Of a DNA stretch of 10,247 nt, positions 1 to 7,742 are shown piece after piece. The DNA comes from Cyclospora cayetanensis (lineage: Eukaryota; Apicomplexa; Conoidasida; Eucoccidiorida; Eimeriidae). A program made the translations under genes and the position numbers. The stretch is taken from NCBI RefSeq assembly GCF_002999335.1, contig NW_020312354.1, positions 1-10,247 on the forward strand. Direction: 5' to 3'. Positions within the stretch are counted from its first letter, which is position 1. Each line of letters starts with the position of its first letter. A model generated the notes under the pieces. The model saw nothing but the letters and a program-made list of their open reading frames with translations. It ran no database searches and was not told the DNA's origin.

Positions 1-531
1 ACTCTGTGTAGGACGAGTGCTCGGTGCATCTTCCGTGTCAGACCTATCGTCCTCAGGCACACCCGGCGTCTCCGAACCCGAAGGTGGAATCGTTCCTTCG
101 TCATCACCCTCGGAAGCAGAGGTATCCTCATCTTCCTCTGGCGATTTAGACACATCCTCCTCATCCTTAGGAGCAGTAGGCGTTGCAGGCTTCGCACTCT
201 GTGTAGGACGAGTGCTCGGTGCATCTTCCGTGTCAGACCTATCGTCCTCAGGCACACCCGGTGTCTCCGAACCCGAAGGTGGAATCGTTCCTTCGTCATC
301 ACCCTCGGAAGCAGAGGTATCCTCATCTTCCTCTGGCGAATCAGACACATCCTCCTCATCCTTAGGAGCAGTAGGCGTTGCAGGCTTCGCACTCTGTGTA
401 GGACGAGTGCTCGGTGCATCTCCCGTGTCAGACCCATCGTCCTCAGGCACACCCGGTGTCTCCAAACCCGAAGGTGGAATCGTTCCTTCGTCATCACCCT
501 CGGAAGCAGATGTATCCTTATCTTCCTCTGG
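1..531 (-). repeat. 195-bp (65-residue) in-frame coding tandem repeat, at least 2.7 copies
   Basis: Copies lie at 531-337, 336-142 and 141-1 (the last cut by the window edge). Each encodes a unit with PEEDxDTSASEGDDEGT, IPPSG, ETPGVPEDD, DAPSTRPTQS and ATPTAPKDEEDVS. By direct comparison, bases 1-195 and 196-390 differ at only three positions. The next 195 bases diverge more, and the part nearest the folded stretch is the most degenerate. The period is exactly 195 bp. Confidence 0.95.
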
Positions 532-1200
532 CGATCCAGACACATCCTTCTCATCTTCAGGAGAATTAGGCGTTTCCGGTGTCTCATCAGTGTCTGGGGG
601 TGGTGTTGTTGGTGTATCTGTGCTTTCGTCCTCTGTGTCTCCTGGAGGTAGAGTTGGATCTGGCGGTGAGGCGTCTGGCAGGGGAAGCTCAATCTCTGGT
701 TCTGGTGGTTCCAGCCTTTCGGTATCGGACTCTGGTGCGTCTATGGTTTCTGGATCTGGCTCCTCTGGCTTTGGAATACTTGGGTCCACCTCTGGGAACT
801 TTGTGTTAGTGGAAGGTGCGTTGGCGTCAGCTGTTGGAAGCTTGTTCAACTGGCTGCTGAGGTTTTGAAATTGTCCTGCCCTTTGCCTGTTCTTCACAAC
901 AGGAACGACCTCCATGAAGGCGACTTCACAGGGCTTTTGTTTGGCTGCGGCGTTTACCGCGGCAACGGCTCCGTCTAGGCCACCTCCGGCTTCCCGGAAG
1001 GCTTGACGCGTCTCTGGATCTAGATATACCCGAAGGGCTGCCTGTTCCAGGACCTGCATGTGCTGCGTTGGACGTAATTCGTAAACGAATGATATGTCAA
1101 ATCCTCCAGGGACAGGTGACATCCGAAACGTGAAAGCCGCTCCTGTGTAAGAACCCGGGTGATACGGTAATGTTAAGAGTGTTGTGTGAGTATGCCCACT
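1..1200 (-). CDS. Exon 4 (partial): globular stretch, proline/acidic linker, 65-aa repeats
   Basis: Four hundred codons stay open from the acceptor at 1200 to the window edge. Residues 555-674 look like folded protein, with alternating hydrophobic strands (AAFTFRMSPVPGGFDISFVY) followed by a charged helical part, and a lone Cys645 that could pair with Cys535 of exon 3. Residues 675-777 are rich in P, E, D and T (PEEPDPETIDAPES, PPEPEIELPLPD). From 778 on, acidic tandem repeats begin. The opposite strand is also open for 283 codons (17-868), but that reading is serine-rich monotony with no splice support, so I treat it as a shadow. Confidence 0.8.
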
Positions 1201-3586
1201 CTGAAGTTAGGGCGCAGCACAACAGCACAAACGAACATCGCGTGCATAAAGTTATACTGCGCGGAAGTCATACACCAGCGTCGTGCTTATGTCATCTGGC
1301 TGCTTCAACCATGGCCATAAAAACTAAACTTTGCTTCTTGATGGCTGTGTACGAATTCAAAGGAAGACTCGTCACCCCTTGTTGACATACATACCGTGTG
1401 ATATGCCGTAGCGCTGAGAGTTCTTTCGGTGAGATTGAACTCCGCCGACACGCATGGGGCGGCGTTAATTATGAAATGAAGGGGAGCGCGGGTGGCCGAA
1501 ACCCGTAGAGACCCTTTGGGGACCTCGTTCTTTTTTAGCTGTAGTCTGTTACTGGGAACACAGCGGCCACTTCTTGTTTCCAGCATATACAGCGGACTGC
1601 ATGTGCACTTGTGTCCATAGGCGGTTTGTACACATTCCAGAACTCCCTCTGCATCCCCGCAAATAGAGGAATCAGGGCATTCTACGGCTTCACAGGGCTT
1701 CACCACAGGAGTTGACTCCTGGCCAACCGTTTTAAAATTTGAAATGCATTGACAGGAGAAGGCGCTTGAACCATCAGACACGCAGACTGCGTCTGGACCA
1801 AACACCTGACAAGCGTCGGCGGTACAGGCTGGATGGGATGTGCACTGCCCTGTGACAGTATCCAAGGCATATCCTGTTTTGCACTTGCAAATTTGCCGGC
1901 CAGAGTCTTTGTCCACAAGACACGAGTCCACTGTTTCCTCAGGCCCACAGTCCGTCAGAACACAACTGTTGGCTGACAACTCGCAGAGTTCACGTTTCCT
2001 GTTATAATGCCATCCCTGAGGGCACTCTGGTAGGCACTCGCCTGAAGCGCTTTTTTGAAATGTATCGGCGCACGTGAAGGCCCGCTTTCCTTCATACATT
2101 ACGCATAAAGCCACCCCCTCCTGCCAGCCACAAGCGGAAGTGTAACAGCTATCTGCTACGCACTTTCGGAGCCCTGCATCCAATTTAAATCCCTCCTTAC
2201 ATGCACATATCCTCCCCCCGATGCCCATAGAGCACCGCTCCGCATCATGAGAGTCTGCCTCTCCGCAGAGGGCAGCTTCCACGTCCGTGCACTTTTTCTG
2301 GCACTGGTTATCCCGTGTGTTTAACACAAACCCTGATCTGCAGGTACATATAAACTTGCCGGTTATTGGATGTTCTCTGCACGTGTTCACACCTTCGGGC
2401 GGTCCACAGGGTTCCTCTTTTTTGCATCTATCATTAGGGGCAGGCAAGCATTGCTGTGTCTCTCCATTTAGCTTGTACCCGTAGGCACAGATGCACGTAG
2501 CTTCGTATTTTGTCTGCCCCGGTGGACTCGTCATGACCTTCGACGGGTAGCAGAATTTCACCGCGTCTGTGGGGCCACACGCTCCGGCACTGCACACGTC
2601 TAAGGCGCAACAAGGCGCACACAGCAGTCGGTTAAGAAGATATACAACTATGCAAGTGGCTGAAATGTAGTCCAGCATAGTGAACAGCTGTTTTGTGGAA
2701 AGCTTCCACTTTATTCGTGCAAGTGCCGTGATATATACCCGATGCACGCTCTTAACCCCGCTACACTGAGGAAAGGAATATTAGAGATTTCGCAACACAG
2801 TAAAACAGCAGCTAAAAACTCCCCAAAGCCAGCTCATTGACACACTAGGGCAAGCCAGACCTGTGCTGTTGCCACTGGAAGATTCTAGCTGGTGCCTTTC
2901 CCGGAAAAAGACATACTTGGCACACACTTTTGGCGATACTGGTCTGCAATCAAGGGTGACTCGCATACGCAGGCGGCCCCAGAGAGGCGGCCACTTTGGG
3001 GCAGATCCACACATCGAGAAGCTCCGCTTGCCAAGGCACACCTACCACCAAACCTCCTACAGGCTGCATCAACACAAATACAGAAAGAAAAGCAGAACAC
3101 GCGCGCAGATGACCCCCAACGGTTTGCTGCAGTTCACCGCCGTACGCGGTGTAGTCTCAGCAGTATAAGCACCCGCAGAAGGAGGCGTTTGTCACAGCGC
3201 GCCATTTCGAAATGTATCGGCAGCCGAAATCCCCCTATCTCCAATGCGGGGGCCGTGTGTGCTGTTGAAGGCTTACTGCACGTGTCTGATTCATCCGCAG
3301 CTGGGCGACTGCAGCTTCCTTCTTTGCATGTAAAAGGCTCTACATCATTTAAATCCGAGCAGCAGAGGCCAATCCTGCAGTATACTCCTGAAGAGTTCAG
3401 GGAAGGTTCTCTGCGGGTGCCGCAGGCTACGCCTGCGGACCCGCTGTGACAAAGCCAATAGGCTTCACCCCTATTGATGAGAGATATATCATCACTCGTG
3501 TCTCCTACTGAGGCGAAAATCAACCAGGAAGACAGAGCGAGGGCTCCCAGCCCCCCTCCAAGGAGACATCGGCGTTGTCTTCCCAT
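1..3586 (-). CDS. Secreted multi-EGF protein with acidic tandem repeats, 4 exons, 3' end outside window
   Basis: My gene model is complement(join(<1..1200, 1395..2599, 2917..3063, 3277..3586)). Every junction is GT-AG and phase-compatible (phases 1, 1 and 0). The product is at least 954 residues. In order it has a signal peptide (about residues 1-28), an atypical 8-cysteine module (46-103), about eight EGF-like modules (105-499), a cysteine-poor stretch (about 500-690) with Cys535 and Cys645 as a possible disulfide pair, a proline/glutamate/aspartate-rich linker (about 675-777), and 65-residue acidic repeats from 778 to the window edge. No transmembrane segment is seen before the edge. EGF arrays followed by acidic, proline-rich stretches are known in coccidian microneme proteins such as Eimeria MIC4. 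No thrombospondin type 1 modules or calcium-binding EGF signature are visible, so I do not assign it to MIC4/MIC12. Secretion is well supported; an adhesin or micronemal role is inference. The gene is not recognised by name. Confidence 0.82.
1201..1394 (-). other. Intron 3 of the EGF gene (194 bp)
   Basis: It begins GTATGT and ends CCCTAACTTCAG, with CTAAC close to the acceptor as a branch-point candidate. Phase 0 on both sides joins ...AYHT to SGHTHT..., after which the frame stays open for the whole of 1200-1. Confidence 0.76.
1395..2599 (-). CDS. Exon 3: seven EGF-like modules and start of C-terminal stretch
   Basis: This exon encodes residues 154-554 without interruption. EGF-like modules run at about 155-203, 211-252, 256-299, 304-358, 365-405, 411-437 and 455-499. 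Modules 155-203, 211-252, 256-299 and 365-405 have six cysteines with the CxC pair and a following G(Y/F)xL loop. The 304-358 module lacks the CxC pair and has a seventh cysteine. The 411-437 module lacks a sixth cysteine. After residue 500 the cysteine pattern stops and the sequence becomes beta-like, with one NLT glycosylation sequon at 541. The exon ends in phase 0 at ACG|GTATGT. Reading on instead of splicing gives about 30 residues and then a stop at 1305. Confidence 0.88.
2600..2916 (-). other. Intron 2 of the EGF gene (317 bp)
   Basis: It begins GTATGT and ends CGCCTTAG, with a TTAAC-like branch-point candidate upstream. Its last stretch reads in frame with exon 3 and contains an ATG at 2678-2676 followed by a hydrophobic segment. 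A naive ORF call would therefore start there or at 2747. I prefer the intron because the phase-1 junction rebuilds regular EGF spacing and a true signal peptide lies in exon 1. Confidence 0.72.
2917..3063 (-). CDS. Exon 2: single EGF-like module, symmetric phase 1-1
   Basis: This 147-bp exon encodes residues 104-153. Its cysteines at 105, 112, 121, 135, 137 and 150 have EGF spacing, with a CVC pair before the last loop. It begins and ends in phase 1, the usual phase for shuffled extracellular EGF exons. The donor is CCAA|GTATGT. It joins the next exon as KCVP-N-VCSAGACG, which matches the short inter-module linkers found later in the protein. Confidence 0.8.
3064..3276 (-). other. Intron 1 of the EGF gene (213 bp)
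   Basis: It begins GTAAGC and ends in a pyrimidine-rich tract running into GATGCAG. Splicing joins the split codon A|CC (Thr104) and puts the EGF module of exon 2 in frame. Confidence 0.75.
3277..3586 (-). CDS. Exon 1: signal peptide and first cysteine-rich module
   Basis: The start ATG is at 3586-3584 in a favourable context (A at -3, G at +4). Residues 1-28 form a classic signal peptide: basic MGRQRR, then a hydrophobic core around LGALALSSWLIFA, with probable cleavage near residues 25-28. Residues 46-103 carry eight cysteines (46, 55, 70, 75, 76, 87, 92, 103), including an adjacent CC pair, so this is at best an atypical EGF-like module. The exon ends in phase 1 at a GTAAGC donor, within TGC-A|GTAAGC. 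Reading on through the donor gives a basic, leucine/arginine-rich tail, consistent with intron. Confidence 0.78.
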
Positions 3587-5767
3587 CTTCTGGCAGGCAG
3601 CAGGGAAGATGACGCTGAAGGACCTCAGAGCGTCTTAGTGTAAGGCATGATTCACGACATTGCATCAATGGACCGCCAACACTGATCCCCATCCATACAC
3701 TTTGCACAGGTTCGCGATGTGCAGCCCGTTACCAGCTCGATAGCAGCGAGATGTTGATTGTTGTTGGCGGCCACAGGAGAGATGGAGTGAAAGGAAGATG
3801 AGCCTAGAACATCTCGCTGTATCTAATTGAGCTAAGCCTACTGGCTACCCAACAGCAACAGCGGCGTCACCAAGATTCCAAAGGAGCAACTTTTGTCTAG
3901 GGCTGAGGAACAGGGCCTCGAATCTGGGCGAGAGACAGCTGAAATAATGAAAGGATCAAAGGCCTCAAAAAGCGGCCGACCAATTGTCCTTTTTCTCGAC
4001 CCAGTAATTTCCTTTCTAAAAATCGGAGAGTTCATTAGGACTCAGGGCGTTAGGCAATAAACTTGCTGGCGACTCACTGCGATTGCCGCAAGCCTCCGGC
4101 GTCCAAAAGGGACTAATCGAATTTATTCTTTTGGAAACCCGGAAAACAATATTGTTTGGCCCAAGACATATATCTGAGCCTCTAAAGTTCTGTACTAGAC
4201 TTACGTTTAGGAAGACTGTTGAATTCTCTGTAAAGCTCCGTTGCTGTAACACCGGTGCGCTGTTATCGAGGCCCTCCTGACCAGACCACGCATTCACACC
4301 GTTGCGATGGTCGACGGGTTCTCTGCCCACCTTGTGACCCACCTGAACAGCTGTATGAGTGTCTACTGAGTATTGGGGCTTAAAATTCCTATGGATCGAC
4401 GGTTGTGGAGCACTGTGATCCACAGGGACTGCTGCGGCAGATAGATCCAGTGCAAGAAACACTTCCCAGCAGCTCTCAGGCGGCCGAGGTCGACTGCTGT
4501 AGGTTGACCTCCTAAATATCCTTTGAAATTTGTTGTTTTTGTAAGGAAAGAAGGAGGCATAGCTCAGAAGGTCGCAGAGGAGAGATCTGTAAGGAAAGGC
4601 TGCAGAGGCCGAATGAAAGACGGGGAAACGGGTCGTGGAAGCAACAGTGGCTTCGTGGGGGCAACGCCAGGAGCGTTAAGACTGTACGAGTCGATTGTAG
4701 CTTAAGAGAAGCACACCCTTGCCTAAGGTCATTTTGTGGCAAACGGGGTGAAGTGTATGACGGGCAGGAAGGGGGAGGGAGGCCACGTGAGCGACAGAAT
4801 GGCTGGACACGGGTGGAGAGTCAAGAGCGAGCCACTTAGAGCAAATCATAGCGTAGGAAAGGGGAAAGGATCAAACTTTGAGAGTACCAAAGGCGAGTAA
4901 ATCGAGCGTCTCTTCGTGTCGGAAGGAAAAGTCCACAAGGATTTCTAGCTTCACCGCTACGTTCCAAAGTAGGTCTTCGTCGGGGACCACCTACCTCCAG
5001 CATCACTATATATTCAAATACGTTTTGTGCGTTCTTTCAGGGGAGTTCCCCCGCTTCCCCACCTCCGCCCCTCAGAGTTCTAGACCTGAGGGGAGTAGGA
5101 CCGATGCCTAACTGCATCCGTTCAGCTCCACTAGCACTCATGGCTTGTTGCATCATAGCATGTAGCACACATACACGCAGCATTGATAAGCATCGTAAGC
5201 ACTTCTTGGCAACAAACAAGGTGAACGGAGGATTAAACCACATTGTCAAATTTTACTATTACTAAAAATGATTACTGTAGAGTAGAACATCCCTAAGTGT
5301 AGTTTTGCCCGATGCATTTACGCCCCCATAGGCCGCTTCTACCGCTCTTACTTCGAAAGGCAGCTTGGGCTGGCAGATGAAAAACTAGGAAGAAGCTCTC
5401 AATAAAAGGAAGCCCCTAAAGGCACAAGTGGTGATATTTGTCCATGCATTGCACGTTCTTGCCCTGATCTTCTTATGCCGCCAAATGCTTAAAAGTTACA
5501 TAGCAGAAAACAGCAAATGGCCGCTCTCCATTCAGGCCCTTAGTGCTGAAAGGCTCCTCTTTAATTGAGGCTTCACAGTTCATGTCATGTACTTCCTCGA
5601 CAATGGGCCATTCGCGAACTTTTTCCTGATCATGAAGTCCATCAAATTAGCCGCACAACTCATAATACTGCTAGCACCTGAGACTCCGCAGTGATGCTTT
5701 ATTGCATGATGCATACACACGAAGGGTCAGACTGTTTGCTGAAGGGCTGCGTGCTTAGGAAGGTGCA
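3587..5767. other. Intergenic / upstream region with no recognisable gene
   Basis: This should hold the promoter and 5' UTR of the EGF gene nearest 3586, but I see no motif I can defend. The longest open stretch is a minus-strand ORF of 148 codons at 4016-4462. It has ordinary composition, no domain I recognise and no splice partners I could find, and an ORF of that length is expected by chance in this much sequence. A purine-rich patch lies at about 4741-4870. Nothing else was recognised on either strand. Confidence 0.5.
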
Positions 5768-6489
5768 GTGTTCAGACCAACTTTTCATCATTTCATTGTG
5801 CTGCACAAGTGGCATGACAGCTACACTGTCCAGTTTGGGCTACAGGGTCTTGCAACATGCTATCTCTCAGTGTTTACATGTGATGGTCACTGGTATATGA
5901 CAGGAGAAAGCAGAATGCATGGTGTGTCCTTCGCCTCCATCCTCAAAGTGCTTCCTACGAATTTGCCTACGTAGAAGACCTCTGTAGGCTTATGAATACA
6001 TGCAACTGGATCTATCAGGCAGAGTGAGCTTCCCTGATGTTCGCATTCGCGAGTTAATTCTTCAGTGCATACCACGCAAACTGGAAAAAGCTGCCACTTC
6101 CAGAGAATTCCTTTACCTAGCGCGCTTTTGTGCTTTTAGCCTTGTGCGTCGGAAAAAAAATATGCCGCTGTGTGTGTCGCAGTCTCGGTGAAGCAGGGGG
6201 TGTAGCAGGGAATCGAGTACCTAGCCAGTATGAACAGCCCTCGGCACAATCAGCGTCAGCTGCCATGGCTTCCGTCTTGGAGACCCTTGAATAGCTCTGA
6301 AGTGGCCGTACTAGCTGCAATATGTACCTCACAGCTCTAGGATATACAGGAGAGTAGAGTCAGTCCTTATGGTCTGCCCAAAGCGCCGTAAACTACGCCC
6401 ACTTCTCGATGCAGTCCGAGGTGAATCTTCTCCTTCCCCCGCAAAACACCAACGGCTCGATCTTTGCATGCAAACCTAATGAGCAATGT
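5768..6489 (+). pseudogene. Decayed PIF/Harbinger-type DDE transposase relic
   Basis: No single frame is open, but short peptides in plus-strand frames follow the usual order of Harbinger transposases. They are DGHWYMTGES followed by HGVSFASI (5882-5941), comparable to the helix-turn-helix part (xTGxxxGVSxxSV); FPDV (6030-6041), comparable to FPxVxGxIDxTH; EFLYLARFCAFSLV (6105-6146), comparable to the FxNRKGxHSxNV block; NMPLCVSQSR then a TGA where the family usually has Trp (6159-6191), comparable to the block before WPGSxHD; RQLPWL (6254-6271), comparable to LRPWL; VESVLMVCPKRRKL (6354-6395), comparable to the last catalytic Glu helix VExxxGxLKxR; and IFAC...N (6460-6480), comparable to ACxxLHN. 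The first catalytic Asp is not identifiable. Frames shift between blocks, so the copy is dead. Each match is weak alone; the order and spacing are what persuade me. Comparison is from memory of the family. Confidence 0.5.
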
Positions 6490-7369
6490 TACAAGCTATG
6501 GAATAGGGTGCAATAAGTTACAAATTATAGTAGCATTCCAAAAGCTCATTTGCACAGGATGGCATCACACCTATGTGTAGCGGTTTAGAGAAGTGTTCCA
6601 AATCCCTTTTTTCGACTGCTTAGTTCTTGAAGGCATTTGGCAGGCGGATTTTCGTGCACCTCGGTTGACCTATGGGGCACCGTGTTCTGGAAAGGCCAGA
6701 AAGGCACTGTCACGAGGCCTCAGTTTAATACCTCACCTTCTATTTGCTTTGACTACTTATCTGCGCAGCCCTTTGTCACTACTATGTCTGTCAATAGTCT
6801 CGGGAGGAATCGAAGACACCACCAGGATTATCTGCCCCACTAAAGGAACAGTCTGACATTAGGCGCCCAACGGCACCAATCAGACGCGAGAACAAAGGCG
6901 CCCAATCGTATACTGACAGTAATCTAATTATCACAGTTGCAGAGTTGCAAATACAAGTGTAGATGCATTTGTGTCTTCACATGTTGATACGAATAGAAGC
7001 ATACGGGTGCACATATACACCCACCGAGTCACAGTTTTAGATACACCTCATACCGACAAGCATAAAAATTGCCTCGCAACAAGCCGAACCTGTCATCCAA
7101 AACAGTACCACTGCACCTCCTGCCTTCAGCCAGAGAAACAGCAAAACCATAAGACCGCCCTACATAGCTGGACACCCTTTCTACAGAGCAGATGACCCCC
7201 GCGTCTTCGTAGGCCATTTGAGCTAACTTACTCATTGCGCCATGACTGAGAAGCGAGGCATGCAAGTGACACGATATACAGCAGCACGCTTGTCCGCAGC
7301 TGCCCCAAAGAGGCCGCTGAAAGACCCCGTCGACAGGCCCCCCACCAAAGGCCAATGAGTCAAAAATGG
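6490..7369. other. Intergenic stretch with no recognisable gene
   Basis: I recognise no protein or RNA gene here. It may include the 3' flank of the transposon relic, but no terminal inverted repeats were found by eye. A 10-bp direct repeat (AGGCGCCCAA) occurs at 6861-6870 and 6896-6905. A minus-strand ORF at 7029-7355 (108 codons) shows no features beyond chance. Confidence 0.45.
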
Positions 7370-7389
7370 GGGGCCCTGTGGAGGCCCCC
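7370..7389. other. GC-rich hairpin downstream of the aminopeptidase gene
   Basis: GGGGGCC at 7370-7376 pairs perfectly with GGCCCCC at 7383-7389 around a 6-base loop, and a further G-T pair at 7369/7390 is possible. It sits about 170-190 bp past the aminopeptidase stop, so it could be in its 3' UTR or just beyond. Function is unknown. Confidence 0.4.
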
Positions 7390-7556
7390 TATGACCTTAA
7401 AAGGCCCCTCCTCATCTTCGTCAGCACAAACGAAGGAAGAGCAGCACACGTAAAGCACTGGAAAACCAGATCTCCGAAATCAAGTATTCAATGATACAAG
7501 CCCTCCTTCTCAGGCGAAAGCGACACTGTTGGGACCAAGAGATGCATCGATCACAC
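7390..7556. other. 3' flank of the aminopeptidase gene
   Basis: This lies directly downstream of the minus-strand stop codon (7559-7557) and is presumably 3' UTR. No AATAAA-type signal on the minus strand was noticed. Confidence 0.4.
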
Positions 7557-7742
7557 TCAATCAGATTGCAGCAGTTGCTGTAGGGGCCTGGTACTTTTTC
7601 TCAACCATGCGAGAACATCTGCCCTAGAGATTGAAACCGCCTGAGGCAGGGGCGGGCAGAAGTGCTCCTTTTGACTCGCAGCGAGCCGCGCAGATATGCG
7701 ATTGAAGACATCCTGGTGATACGCGTCGAGCCACTCTACCTC
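7557..7742 (-). CDS. Aminopeptidase P terminal exon and stop
   Basis: It encodes 61 residues beginning [16 protein letters not shown], which matches the WLNxYHxxC region of XPNPEP1 C-termini, and ends with [14 protein letters not shown], matching the final EWLxxxTxP helix, then a short tail and TGA (7559-7557). About 15 residues between these two blocks (around [14 protein letters not shown]) look like an insertion compared with animal homologues. Confidence 0.88.
   Translation of the reverse strand, partial: EVEWLDAYHQDVFNRISARLAASQKEHFCPPLPQAVSISRADVLAWLRKSTRPLQQLLQSD

Noticed and set aside
17..868. Plus-strand 283-codon serine/glycine-rich ORF
   Set aside because: It is the complement of the acidic repeat exon. 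The minus-strand frame is open beyond it, joins the EGF exon by a phase-correct intron, and gives sensible folded sequence upstream.
1305..2747. Single-exon 480-residue EGF protein
   Set aside because: Its first 49 codons are the end of intron 2 and its last 29 codons are intron 3 read-through. Good splice sites in matching phase connect it to further exons on both sides.
2892..3449. Plus-strand 185-codon ORF
   Set aside because: It overlaps exons 1-2 of the EGF gene in antisense and shows no domain or signal.
3700..3740. Possible tRNA B-box (GGTTCGCGATG)
   Set aside because: The word does not fit the GGTTCRANNCC consensus and no cloverleaf can be drawn around it.
4016..4462. Minus-strand 148-codon ORF
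   Set aside because: No recognisable domain, signal peptide or splice partners, and the length is within chance for this much sequence.
6861..6905. AGGCGCCCAA direct repeat as a transposon target or end
   Set aside because: It is only 10 bp, with no matching inverted copy on the other side of the transposase relic.
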